A stretch of 64,000 nucleotides of DNA from Blasia pusilla (GCA_050084515.1 CM114275.1:19406001-19470000), one strand, 5' to 3'. Numbered from the stretch's first letter, positions 50,295-60,460 are shown. Program-made: numbers and translations. The notes: generated from the sequence alone by a model not told the origin.

Positions 50295-51680
50295 TGGACC
50301 CCTACGCAGTTCAACCCTTTTATGGCATGGAAGGGGTTGTTCCAACACTTAGAGGGTCCGCCAATGGATGACTACATGGAGTTCCGATCTCTATACTTTG
50401 TAGAGATCGATGCTTGGAGGGTGTATTGGGCTCCAGGGTATGTATCAACTAGTGGTTGCAAAGCGTATAATGGGATAGTGAGAGCGGAGAGACCTACACC
50501 ATCAGCCCCGAGACTAGATGAAGAGGATGGCAGTGAGAGTACTTGTGAGGTGGCACAGACCTCTTATGGTAGAGGACCACCGAGTTTCAGTCCTACACTG
50601 GAGTTCTTCCGACATTTGGGGAGGAGCTACCAGGTCGTGCGGACCGACAAGCTAAAGAGTCTATAGGATTTTCAGCAGAGAGTGAGAGTCTAAGAGAGGC
50701 GTTCACGCACATGCGATGGTTCATCATTGCCACATATGGGACGACTGAGGCGCAGTCAGTACAGTATTGGTACGAGGTGCTAGACGAGGAGTTACGGAGG
50801 AGAGTTTAGGATGCAATTTTGCTTCACACGGCGAAGCCCAATTTGAAGGTGGTCTTTGAGTTGTGTGAGCGGGTAGAGCTCAACATGAATGAGGAGCAGG
50901 TGGTGACTACATGATTTTCACGGTACTCGATGGGTCGACGAGTAGCAATAGATCCACAAATGCCCCAACATGCAACAGTACCACGAGAGCGGGCCGATGG
51001 GCCCAGAGAGCAGGGCAAGTATCGTGAGCACTAGAAGAAAACCTTGGTTTTATGACTATGATATATGACTCAATTGAGTCATATATGACATTCCATGACT
51101 AACTATGACTAGTGACTCATGTAGACACAAAAGCCAAGTCATAAATTGGTTATGACTAGCCCAACTAGGATAGTCGTCTACGTTGGTATCTACAAATAAC
51201 TCAACGTAGGAGTCATTTTCCATGACTGCGAGGTCATTGAGATGATGTGGACGAAATGACACATCATCATGTGACATGGACTCCTTTATAAGTGACGTGG
51301 GAAAAAAAAAAACAAGTGGTTTAGTCATAAATGTGGACACATGGCTTTGCTAATAACTCACCAAGTCACATGCTAAGTGATTGCATACGACTATCTCAGT
51401 CATTTCTTGTCGAGGTAATGGCCCGTACTGACATGTGTTTCACGGTTGGCTTGTTGGACTTGTGGTGGGTCACATAGGCAAAGGTACAGCCCACAGCATG
51501 GGAGAGGGCCACGCGCGCCTCTGATTGCTCATGAGCCACTGAGGATGGGCCCATCACAATTGCAGTGCGATCATTGTCACCAATATGGTCACACCAGGGA
51601 TAGGTGTTATAATCTTTGCTCTGAGGTTTGTCTAGAGGTAGGCAGAGGACTTGGAGGCAAGAGAGTTGGTGGGGATTGAG
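50295..51680 (+). pseudogene. gag of retroelement 2, interrupted
   Basis: Continuation of gag after the CACTA insertion: MAWKGLFQHLEGPPMDDYME (50322), a LEFFRHLGRSYQVVRTDKLK stretch (about 50600), then after stops the zinc knuckles CWTCGGSHRQRYS (51452) and CDHCHQYGHTRDRC (about 51569, intact C-x2-C-x4-H-x4-C). The part before the insertion (43540-43720) encodes MDDMGHRGMHRFSSAGCTIH. A truncated CACTA fragment (51029-51437) splits it again. Compared with retroelement 1 it carries different stops, so the two decayed independently. Confidence 0.8.
51029..51437. mobile_element. Truncated CACTA element (same family as 43721-50286)
   Basis: Begins CACTAGAAGAAAACC directly after ...TATCGTGAG of the host gag and carries TATGACT/AGTCATA subterminal repeats. 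Host gag resumes at about 51438 (CACGGTTGGCTTGTTGG). The 3' inverted repeat is missing, so this is a deletion derivative or a decayed non-autonomous copy. Confidence 0.75.
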
Positions 51681-51891
51681 TAGTGGATGGTCGTGGTGGT
51701 AGAGTGTCATCACGAGTCAAATGAGATGAAGGACGTGGACTCGATGTAGTGCTCCTTGTGCACATCGATCTCTTGGAGCAGAGGATCACTGCCATGACGA
51801 GGATGTAGCTATAGGAAGGCCTAGAGCTGAGAGTAGGTAGTGTGGCACCAAGCTCCACATCTTACCACGATGATGGTGAGGATTCTGCGGG

Positions 51892-53182
51892 ATGGGATTT
51901 ATGTGTAGTGTGACTCAGGTTGAGGATGATGCGGGGGTGACTTGGGGTGCTGCGAGAGTAACCAAGCCATCAAGAGGTGGGGTTGAGATTGACCCACAAG
52001 AGGGGACCGCTGGGCGGCAGGCTAGGGTTCCCAAGTCATTCCTATTTTTGGAGGCACTTCATACACTGTCGATGGTGCCTCGACGTCTGGTAGTACCCAC
52101 GAGTGAGGGAGGTGCGTCGATGTTAGGAGAAGTTGGAGAGATGATTCCTATGTCGGCTCAGGAGGAGCGAGTGTCAACCATTTTGTTGGAGGTGACCACT
52201 AGGATGAATCAGACTCCATTGTTTTCCAACATGGAGTTGGCGCCGTTGGGAGTTGGACCAGCGGAGGCATTCCGGCTGGCCGCCACGTTGTGTGAGGGTG
52301 GAGAGGTGACTGCCTCTCATTCAAAGGTAGTTGAGGAGGTGGTGGACTTGCCCTCGGAGCAAGTGCTCGGGACGTCTCCCACTGAGTCATGGCATGATGC
52401 GGTGGCAAAGTTGGTAGATATGCCAACTAGCCCAACGATATATCGAGCCATGATCACACCAAATATGGTGTTGCTGGATAACCGAGAAGGAGTTTTTCGC
52501 TTGGTTAGTCCCACATGTATGGTACATGTACCACATGCATCGTGTCCTACTTGATTCGAGAGCATAATCCTTGATGTTAGGGAAGGCGACGTGTTTGGCA
52601 TTGAATTTATGGAAAGGCGACATCAAGCGATGTCCCTTTTAGATACAAACCTCTATTAGGGGCGTATCACCCACGTAGTTCATGACTCAACAAGAGTTGG
52701 TGATTAGACTCCAATCAAAACATGAGTCGAATAGTGCGATGGTGCGCACTCGGGCGATTACGACACCGGTAGAGTTGTATGATGTGTTGGTAGGGAGTAC
52801 AGTGTTGTATCTCCTTCAGTTCATTATGGATTTTTGGGAGGAGATAATTTTTTACCAGCCAGGGTGGCGATCAGGTGATGGACGGATGAGCCATCTACCG
52901 GTGCTGTTTGCAGGGGGTAGTGATGGTCGACCACGTGAGGATACGATGACCACATTGGCAAAGTTCATAATTGGTGTTAACAGATCAAGAGGGTTTGGGG
53001 AGAGGAGCACACATGCTGAGGACATTCCCGTAGCGGATAGTCCCACAGAGAGACATGCCAATGTGGACGTCTCTTCCCATGGTACGGAGATTCATCATCA
53101 TTGTTGGGGACGAGAAGTGAGATGCATGGAGTGCAAACGAGCTCGTGAGGCATGCATGGAGTTGTGCCTATGTTTGAAGTAG
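51892..53182 (+). pseudogene. Linker and retropepsin-like region of retroelement 2
   Basis: Colinear with 17140-18440 of retroelement 1. The 51892-52554 frame holds the linker and VVLLDNRE-like strand (VLLDNREGVFRLVSP, about 52467). The D-x-G-A core is shifted out of frame just after (about 52535-52620). MVRTRAITTPVELYDVLVGS follows, with a YQPGWRSGDGRMSHLPV stretch (52739-52905), and then the spacer seen before the methyltransferase domain in retroelement 3 (about 52970-53110). A trace of the methyltransferase start (about 53190-53240) precedes the shared deletion. Confidence 0.6.
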
Positions 53183-53503
53183 GGTACGAGAGTGTTAGAT
53201 CTCTTCGAAGAGATCAACATGACGTGTTGCTCGAATGTTGTAGTGTTACAGGGATGGCGGCACCGAGGGTGTTGGATGTGCATAGGATAGTAGATCATGT
53301 CGGGTGCATATGTGTGTGCTATCCGGAGTTAGGGGAGCCCAACTGCCAGCATAGGGGCGGTTGTGGGTTCTCGGTGTTTATGGGTGAGTGTATTTCGTTT
53401 ATGTGTGGATCTAGCCGTATGTTGGGGAAGATCGATGTTGTGTGGTGTGTAGATGTGACCAGCGATGTGGGTTGTGTGGCGATGTGTATGCGCACGACAA
53501 CAT

Positions 53504-54690
53504 GTTCATGGCCTTAACAACAAATCCATGCCATCTACACACAATACACTTGAATTTATCCTACAAAATGCATTAAGATATTATGGGTTTTTTTTCTATT
53601 ACATGGGTTTGGAGTTAGTGCCCATTTGGACTGAACCAAGATGTTTCCTTGAATAACTTCATGTAGAAGTAAATATCTTTACTAAATCCATGGATCTAGG
53701 CAATTTTACAATGTACATAGTAGCGTATAAACCTAATCCCAAAGTTCCAAGTATATAATGTCCTGCGACTATATATTTGCCAAAAATTCACATAAATTCT
53801 TCATTGAACTACGAATGTCATTCTTAATACACTCTTGTCAAGTTGTGACCTTGTTGAGCACAAAAAAGTTCTAACCTCTTGGCCTCTTTGGTATTGACTT
53901 TCGAATTTATGTCGTTGTAACTTTCCAACACAGTTTCTAAAATCTTAGTGTGAAGTCATGGAGCCATCCATACCTCTAGAAATATACAATCATCTTTTCT
54001 CAAAGGGCATCTAGGAAGACAAATCTAACCATGCTTCTCTAACTACCATTCTCACTTCATTCAATGATATGACTTTTTGTCTCTTCTCACTATAAGTCTT
54101 CTTAATTGGATTATCCCCCAGCCCAAAGATTCAGCCTCATTGTCCACGTAATTTGAAGGAACAAAATATTCCAAATGATTATACTAAGCTTAAGGTGGGA
54201 TAAAGAGTTAATTTTCCACAATAAATTGAAGACAAATATGATCAATGTTATGAGAATGGTAAACAAAAATTGACATGAAAAATCATTTAACATTTACAGA
54301 GCATGAATGTGCATTTGGATACGTTTCCTCCAAGCCATCTCCATATCTTGGATGTGCTAAAGTATATCAATGAAATATATCTAAAATCAAGGTTGTAAGT
54401 TGAAAATATTAAGATCATTAAAATATTTTTATGAGAAAAATGAATTCGACACTTGAGACCTCTCACCTAAAAAGAATAAGTTAGAAATTGTAAGGAATTA
54501 ACAAGAAGTGCAAATATCCAAGTCGGAAAAAAAAAATCAAACCCATCCCAATGGCACACAAAGGGTTTACTTAAAATTCCTAGTAATTGTAAAAAGACGA
54601 AGCTCTTATGGCACCAAAGGAGGTTTAAGGCCTAACATAACTAGTAATCCTCTCCTAATGAAGAAAGCAAGGTTGCATGTAGACTGAGAC
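53504..54690. other. AT-rich stretch, nothing supported
   Basis: Flanking DNA between retroelements 2 and 3 with no ORF or repeat of note. Confidence 0.35.
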
Positions 54691-54699
54691 TATATCCGC

Positions 54700-54940
54700 G
54701 GTCATGTCCATGTACTTGGACTTATGTCCAACTTGTGCAAGGACTTGTTCATGTAGAGCCCACATCTTTCCCTTTCTTGTTCCTCCCACTCACCTCCGTA
54801 TTCTTGCCCGTTTTTTCCCCTCCCACCTCTAGTCCCTCCTCCCTTGCTACCCCGTCGACCCTAGCCCTCTCTCCCACGACGAGTAACAATTGCACGCCCC
54901 ACCTCATGCAATCCATGTCTTTCCTAGGGATGGACTTCCA
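54700..54940. repeat. Inverted diverged copy of the 36950-37375 repeat
   Basis: Shares, in reverse complement, the GGACAAGTCCTT / GGGCCCA / AAGAAAG / GGAGGGA series, here as TGTGCAAGGACTTGTxCATG, AGAGCCCACAT, CTTTCTTGTTCC and TCCCTCCTCCC. Diverged and non-coding. Confidence 0.5.
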
Positions 54941-55008
54941 ATCATGCAAGAAATTAAAAAAATTGAAACATGAATATGCTAATTAAACCAAATAGAGATA
55001 AACAAAAG

Positions 55009-55487
55009 TGTCACATCTGAGTAGCCGATAGGCCGAGATCTATCGTGGATAGGGCGTAGGAGCCAGCGGACTATCTTGAGTGTAACTTTGTCCCACAGTG
55101 TCGGATGAGGTTGAGGATAGGTCCATTGTGTCAGGAACGTTGTTTCTGACGACTTTCATGTTGAGGTCTTTTACAGCCGTATGACTTGTTGACAGTCACT
55201 GCCCCAGTAACTGTCGTAGTGCCAAGAAAGTTACCAAGGGAAGGGCTATTTTAGAGAAGAGCCTTTTGGCTCTTCCCAACCTATATAAGAGAGGAAGATG
55301 GCTTTCCTAAGCCATCTTTCTCATGTTGGGCCGTTGGAGCACCTCCCTTGTATGTGTGTGAGCTAGGACTAGGGTGCTAGCGTCCGGATTCCTTGATAGC
55401 AAAGGGTGGACGAGGCCCGATATGCCGATGTAGATTGAGGAGTGGAGTTTTAGGCCGGGTGTGCCGTTTTTACTACTCGTTATTTTT
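55009..55487 (+). repeat. Terminal block B1 of retroelement 3
   Basis: About 479 bp and nearly identical to B2 (60704-61178) except for small indels and substitutions (for example around 55200-55230 versus 60890-60920). It ends TTATTTTT, then ACATGAGAAAGATG opens the internal region. It lacks the roughly 139-bp block A that closes the 3' copy. Upstream flanking DNA (AT-rich, before 55009) contains no A sequence, so the absence is real. Confidence 0.88.
55256..55318 (+). promoter_or_regulatory. TATA box bracketed by two perfect hairpins
   Basis: Hairpin 1 is GAAGAGCC-TTTT-GGCTCTTC (55256-55275), then TATATAAG (55282-55289), then hairpin 2 AAGATGGCTT-TCCT-AAGCCATCTT (55295-55318). With a start site about 30 bp after TATA, hairpin 2 would span the transcription start. 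The same trio recurs in B2 (about 60947-61010) and, with TATAAG, in retroelement 1 B1 (about 14170-14245). It is the likely Pol II promoter of the element. Confidence 0.75.
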
Positions 55488-56227
55488 ACATGAGAAAGAT
55501 GTCAGGGGGCTGGTGGGAATTCGTTGTTTGCAGGTAGGCAAGCGAGTTGCCTCGGTTGGGGAGCCCCTGGAGACGTGTGTGTGACGTTTTGTGTCATTTT
55601 TCTGTTCGGAAGGCCGTGGGCGGAAGCGCTGTCCGTTTTTCTCAGATTTTGCTGGTGCGGATTGTTGGGGGACAGCAGCCGAGTGTAGCGTGTGGTGGGG
55701 CGTCGGGTGTACGCAAGTGAGGGTGTCGAGAGAGAAGGAAAGGGCAGGTTTGGATCTTGCAGCCGCCGGGGGGGCTATCAAGTAAAGGCGGCTAGGTTAA
55801 GTCGCGAAAGCTAGAGTTAGGTCACGGACGACAGACGGGCTAGTCGCGGACGGCGAGGGGCGCGGACGCCGCCTCCCCCCCCCCCTCTCTCTCCCCCGAG
55901 GTGGGAGGCGCGCATAGGTGCGCGCGCCCCCCCACACACGGCTTTCACAGGTAGTGTTAGTTGGCCAGGAGAGTTGTTGGAGGGGAACGCACATGCGGAG
56001 GATGTCCCACGGAGAGACAGGCCATGGAGGGTGTCTCTTCCCATGTTAGCGATGCCTCTTCACCATTATGGGGTACGACTCGAGAGGTACAGAGGAGTGC
56101 CGACAACCTCGTGAGGCAGGCGTGGAGTCATGTTTTTATCCCAGAGCAGCGAGAGTCACGTGGCGATCGGGCTCTTGGAGTGGAGACGATGACCCCACTA
56201 GATACCACACCTGTTGTGTGGTAGTGC

Positions 56228-57180
56228 CCACAGGAGGGTGTTAGGGTGTTAGATATCTTCGGAGGGATTAGCACCGGATTGGCGGCCATATTGCAAGCGG
56301 GCATACGGGTGCATCAGTACCTTTATGTGGAGAGAGATGAGACCGCGCGGCGAGTATCATTACGTCACGTGGCGAGATTGGTCCCGAGGTATCCTGAGTT
56401 GTTGTCGATATCGCAAGACGGGGATACAAAGATATGCTACCCGCCGACATATCTTTGGTGGGGGCGCAGGATCTGGATAGAGTTGGCACCATTCATTTGG
56501 TGATTGCTGGATGGCAATGTTTGGGTCATTCATCAGCTGGCCGAGGATTTGGATTGCAGGATCCGAGGTCAGGGATGTTTTGGGAGATGCTGCGAGTAGT
56601 ACGACACTTGCAGGAGAGTCAGATATGTTCTCCAGCGTACATTTTGGAGAACGTGCCGTTGTTGGGAGATACTCGTGCACGTGTGATGACAAGTGTACAT
56701 CAGGTGAGGTCCTGGTTGGGACCGGCTGTGTTGTTAGATGCAGCGAGAGTTGGGTCACGTGCCCATCGTCCACGACTGTGGTGGACGAACCTGATACCAT
56801 CAAAGGTATTGAGTCGAGCCTACAGTGGAGTCCAGAGAGCACCACATCTCACGGTGGATGCTATTTTGGACTCAGGGCGTCGATCTCAGGTGGTGACATG
56901 CGATGATAGACCACCGTTGGCCACGGCCAATAGGGTGGGGGAGTTGAGGGCAGCCTTACCTACGTTGGTGAGCTTCCCAGCATCCCATGCCTTTCGTCAG
57001 GGAGGGCCATGCATGATTTGGGATGAGGTGACCGGAGTATTGAGGAGCCTCTGATTGATGAGCGCGAGCGCCATGGGGTTCACTACCGGTACTACGGCGG
57101 TGCCAGGGATGACCGAGGCATCACGGAGACAGTGTTGGGCAAAGCGATGGACCTCAACTGTCTCTCACATGGATAGTCAC
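56228..57180 (+). pseudogene. C5 cytosine DNA methyltransferase domain (DNMT3/DRM-like) carried by retroelement 3
   Basis: Transfers methyl groups to cytosine C5. Motif I: RVLDIFGGISTGLAAILQAG followed by an IRVHQYLYVERDETARR stretch (56240-56360), the SAM-binding FxGIxTG pattern of DNMT3-type enzymes. After a frameshift (56400-56440) come DISLVGAQDLDRVGTIHLVI and motif IV AGWQCLGHS (about 56500-56530), where the catalytic Cys is kept but the usual Pro is Gln. Motif VI is YILENVPLLGD (about 56640), and motif VIII is LDAARVGSRAHRPRLWWTNL (about 56735-56795). The C-terminal part has FRQGGPCMIWDEVTG (about 56993) and, after a stop and frame shift, RERHGV/AMGFTTGTTAVPGMTEAS (about 57070-57125) and a RQ-x-LGKAMDLNCLSH-like motif X. 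No separate target-recognition domain stands out. It sits between the protease spacer and RT, so it was part of the polyprotein. Frameshifts and the Q-C substitution argue that this copy is inactive. Confidence 0.85.
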
Positions 57181-57490
57181 CTAGGTATGGTGGGAGAGAG
57201 ACGGATGCGAGTGTCATCCATGCCATCACGCCCACGAAGTTGGACCACGCCCTCATGTGGTCTGAGGCATTGGTCTGGGGTAGACGAGGAGAGATAGGCA
57301 CCCATGGACTTCGGGACGTCGTTCGGCGAGAAAGTGCGAAGGTGGCTAGAGTAGCACATGTTCATTTTTCGGATGTGGAGCATGGTGTAGGAGGTCAGAG
57401 TGGAGTGGCTGTTGCGGAAGTGGCTAGGGTTGCTACATAGCAACCAAAGCCTGAGGTTGCGTCCTCTCCGAGTGAGGTCACGATGGAGAC
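57181..57490 (+). other. Linker between methyltransferase and reverse transcriptase
   Basis: Frame-disrupted coding linker. The 57240-57440 frame reads through without a recognised domain. Confidence 0.4.
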
Positions 57491-58930
57491 TTGGGAGCCT
57501 GTGATAGGTCTCAAGTTGATAGGAGGAGAGCGACGGCAGTTCATAGGTTTTTGAGAGGGCATGTCGGTTGTTTTGCCTTTGAGATGAGAGACTTGGGTAC
57601 GCTGAAGGGTCCCGGGATACGGATTGAGTTGGCTAGTGATACGCCGATCTTTCGTCGACCCTACAGGTATTCTGATATGGAGCGAGCCTTGATTCAGAGC
57701 AGGAGTCAGGACTTGTTGGAGGCAAGACTTTTGGAGTTATCACATGGGAAGTATGCATCTGCCACAGTCATGCCAGCAAAGAAGGATATGTATGGAAATT
57801 GGACGGATAGGCCGATGTGTGGAGATTACCGTCTTATCAATCGACAGACGAGGTCAGATCGGTATGCCATGCCTACTCTTGAGGAGATCTTTGATGTGGT
57901 AGGGCATGCAAAGATCTTCAGATTTTTAGATCTCCATGTGGCTATCATCGCTTCCTATCAGGTTGGAGGACAGGAGAAGAAAAGACGTGCAGGGGATAGA
58001 TCGGTTCGGGAGAGATTGCTTGTATCGTGGCGGTTCTTACCATTTGGGTTGAAGAACGGCGCTGCTGGAGTTTCAGAGAGTGATGGATAGGATTCTGGCT
58101 GGCTTGGATTTTGTACGATGTTACATAGATTATATTCTTATCTTCAATTCCACGGTTGAGGAGCATGAGCGACACTTGGAGGAGGTGTTTCGACGATTGC
58201 AGTTACATGGACTGAAGTTACATCCAAGCAAGTGCAGATTCTTTCAGGAGCAGATTGAGTACTTGGGACACACCATATACCCGAGTGGGTTAGGCGTTCA
58301 GTAGACAAAGGTAGAGGCTATTGCGCAGATTCCACACCCTACAGATGTGAGTCGAGTCCGAGCATTTCTTGGACTGGCGAACTTCTATCGACGGTATGTC
58401 AAGGGTTTTAGTGCGATCGCAAAGTCTTTGACCTTGTTGACAAGACTTGATCAGGTGTGGTTGTGGGGAGATGATTTGGAGCGAGCATTTCAGGAGCTCA
58501 AGGACAGGTTGATGTCCTCACCCATTTTACAGAGACCGGTTAGGGGTCGCCCATTCCAGTTACATACGGATTGGAGCATGTTGGGTGTAGGAGCAGTGCT
58601 TACTCAGAGGGATGACGAGGAGAGGGAGTTCGTTGTGACTTACGTGAGCCGATCGAACAACATTGCAGAGGCGAAGTACAGCTCCTACGAGGGAGAGTGC
58701 TTGGCTGCAGTGTGGGCCGTGGCACATTTCAGGTGCTACTTATTCGGCAACCCTTTCACACTTATCTTTGATCATCAGCCGTTGAGGTGGTTGATGGAGT
58801 CCGACAAGCTTACGCGAAAGCTTGCCAGGTGGGCTCTATTACTGCAGGAGTATGAGTTTGAGGTGGTTCATAGGCCAGGTCGGCTGAACCAGGATGCGGA
58901 TGGGTTGAGTCGTAACCCATGTCCGAGTCA
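57491..58930 (+). pseudogene. Ty3-type reverse transcriptase and RNase H
   Basis: Copies element RNA into DNA. RT blocks: an IRIELASDTPIFRRPYRYSD stretch (about 57620), an ATVMPAKKD...WTDRPMCGDYRLINRQT stretch (about 57760-57855), MPTLEEIFDVV, FLDL, WRFLPFGLKN (about 58028) and, after a frame change, CYIDYILIF (about 58118-58145). The invariant YxDD is YIDY, so the second catalytic Asp is lost. KCRFFQEQIEYLGHTI and the AFLGLANFYRRYVKGFSAIA thumb/connection follow. RNase H: FQLHTDWSMLGVGAVLTQRD (about 58556), YSSYEGECLAAVWAVAHFRC (about 58678) and FEVVHRPGRLNQDADGLSR (about 58857-58913). The order RT-RH before integrase is the Ty3/gypsy order. A stop at 58303 and frame changes near 58075 break it. 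Confidence 0.93.
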
Positions 58931-59037
58931 GAGAGACGACACAGGAGCTCGATGGCACGGAGAGAGTGATGAGGAGATGGTGCCCGGTTGGCATGCATCT
59001 ACCTATCTTTGTTGGTTGACTATGGCAGGTCACCACG

Positions 59038-60260
59038 GTGATGACTCAAGTGGTGGGGTTGGATGATGAGTCTTTGGATCCGGAGGTCAGTGAGGAGGCG
59101 ACAGGTGGTCGTGATATCCATGACGACGTGGAGGTTGTGGAGTTCTTGCGCACTGGCGTCATAGTGAGCACAATGAGTGCTAGGGAGCGGGATCGGATCC
59201 TACAGAGAGCCAAGAGGTTCAGGTGGGAGGGGACTCACATTTTGCGGGTATGGGGAGATGGTAGGATACGAGTGGTACCTCATCCTTCCCAGCGAGCACG
59301 TGTAGTGCGACATGCCCATGAGGAGTTGGGACATTTCGGAGTAAAGCGTACTTACAGCTTACTCCAGGTTCAGTATTGGTGGCGCGGCATGCATACTGGG
59401 GTACAACAGTTTGTGGCCAGATGTATGGTATGTGACAGAGTGCGAGCATCCTTCAATGCTCCCACTCCGCAGTTACATCCTTTGCCGATTATGGGTTTAG
59501 GTTATCGGTGGAGTTTAGACTTTGCGGGACCTTTGCCACTGACAGGGCGTCATCATAGGTACGTGTTGGTCATGGTGGAGCATTTCTCCAAGTGGATAGA
59601 GTTGGTGGCACTACCAGACAAGGCGAGCAAGGGAACATCTTATGCGTTTCTAGATCGTGTGCTTAGTCACTTTGGTGCACCGGAGGAGGTGTTGACTGAC
59701 CAGGGTACCGAGTTCAGGGGAGAGTTTCAGACCTTGTGTGATCAGGCGCTGATAGATCACCGCACCACGTCCAGGGATCATCCTGAGGCGGATGGATTGG
59801 CGGAGAGAGTGGTACAGACGGTGAAGAGAGGATTGCGCAAGTATGGCTTGCAGCGGGAACGGTTGAGGGAGTGGGACCTACAGTTGCTATGGTTGGCTAT
59901 GGGTTATCGCTTTAGTCGGCAGGCATCCTTGGCGTCATTTTCACCGTACTTTTTGCTCTTTGGGAGAGAGCCAGATTTACCTGCAGCGATTCGACGTGAT
60001 ATGGCGAATAGCCCTTTTAGCCCTTGTTTAACCCTTTGAGAACTTAGCTATTGCCCAACATAGAGATACATTGAGGTACGCGACCATTCGTGGAGGAGGT
60101 TATCGTCCAGGGATTAGGAGGTTTCATCCTGGAGATTACGTGTATTTACAGCAGGCGGCACCCACGACGCTAGATGTCATTGCAGGGCGCACGATCCTAC
60201 GTGTGCGCGAGGTATTACCGACCGGAGTCCTAATGTTGAGATGGTATGGTTTGGAATGAT
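59038..60260 (+). pseudogene. DDE integrase of retroelement 3, with C-terminal barrel
   Basis: Inserts element DNA into the genome. The 333-aa frame at 59038-60039 has an HHCC zinc domain (HAHEELGHFGVKRTYSLLQV ... ARCMVCDRV, about 59310-59450). The DDE core is complete: WSLDFAGPLP (Asp, about 59510), VLTDQGTEF (Asp, about 59690-59715) and ADGLAERVVQTVKRG (Glu, about 59790-59830), followed by FLLFGREPDLP. After a frame change at about 60030 the reading continues as YATIRGGGYRPGIRRFHPGD (60071) and a YVYLQQ...ILRVREVLPTG stretch, a GPY/SH3-like C-terminal domain. No tyrosine recombinase is present anywhere in the element. This is the best-preserved ORF of the element. Confidence 0.93.
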
Positions 60261-60460
60261 CATGTGTGCAATTGTGCGCCATGTCATCTTCCGAACGTAG
60301 ATGGGACGGTGGATCCGAGCTTGGCAGTGGTACCTACAGGCTTGAGGTGTATGTTGTGCGGATGTGCGAGGGGAGCCACCATGTTGGTATGTGATGGTTG
60401 TTCTCGAGGGTGCCATATGTCATGTCTGACCCCCCCTCTTGATGTGGTTCCACGAGACGA
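60246..60460 (+). pseudogene. PHD finger at the C-terminus of the retroelement 3 polyprotein, truncated
   Basis: The frame reads CNCAPCHLPNVDGTVDPSLA, then CMLCGCARGATMLVCDGCSR, then GCHMSCLTPPLDVVPRDD. Zinc ligands C-x2-C, C-x2-C, H-x2-C and the LTPPL motif are those of a PHD finger, a reader of histone H3 tails. The final W-x-C-x2-C pair is missing: the sequence passes from VPRDD to GCVRDVYRVV, apparently by a small deletion. It follows the integrase barrel, the position where chromoviruses carry a chromodomain, so a role in directing integration to chromatin is likely in an intact element. Alternative: a non-PHD zinc domain, but the CDGCSRGCHMSCLTPPL core argues against that. Confidence 0.75.

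Larger units (their letters stand above)
41766..53499 (+). mobile_element. Retroelement 2: same family, B-C-A form, gag-protease only, with three insertions
   Basis: Starts TGTAACATCT and ends GCGCACGACA, flanked by a perfect 4-bp target duplication ACAT (41762-41765 and 53500-53503). It has one B (41766-42034, truncated by the mitochondrial insertion), one internal region and one A (53360-53499). There is no second B, so no sequence is duplicated at its ends. The internal coding content and the 3' deletion point match retroelement 1. Three younger insertions split it: mitochondrial DNA (about 42035-42398), a 6.6-kb CACTA transposon (43721-50286) and a truncated CACTA copy (51029 to about 51437). 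Confidence 0.85.

Noticed and set aside
55865-55930. Poly-C and GC-rich stretch as a possible CpG regulatory island
   Set aside because: It coincides with the gag-deletion junction of retroelement 3 and has no counterpart in the other copies, so it is more likely a local slippage or repair product.
56360-56845. 161-aa minus-strand ORF
   Set aside because: Antisense shadow of the methyltransferase region.
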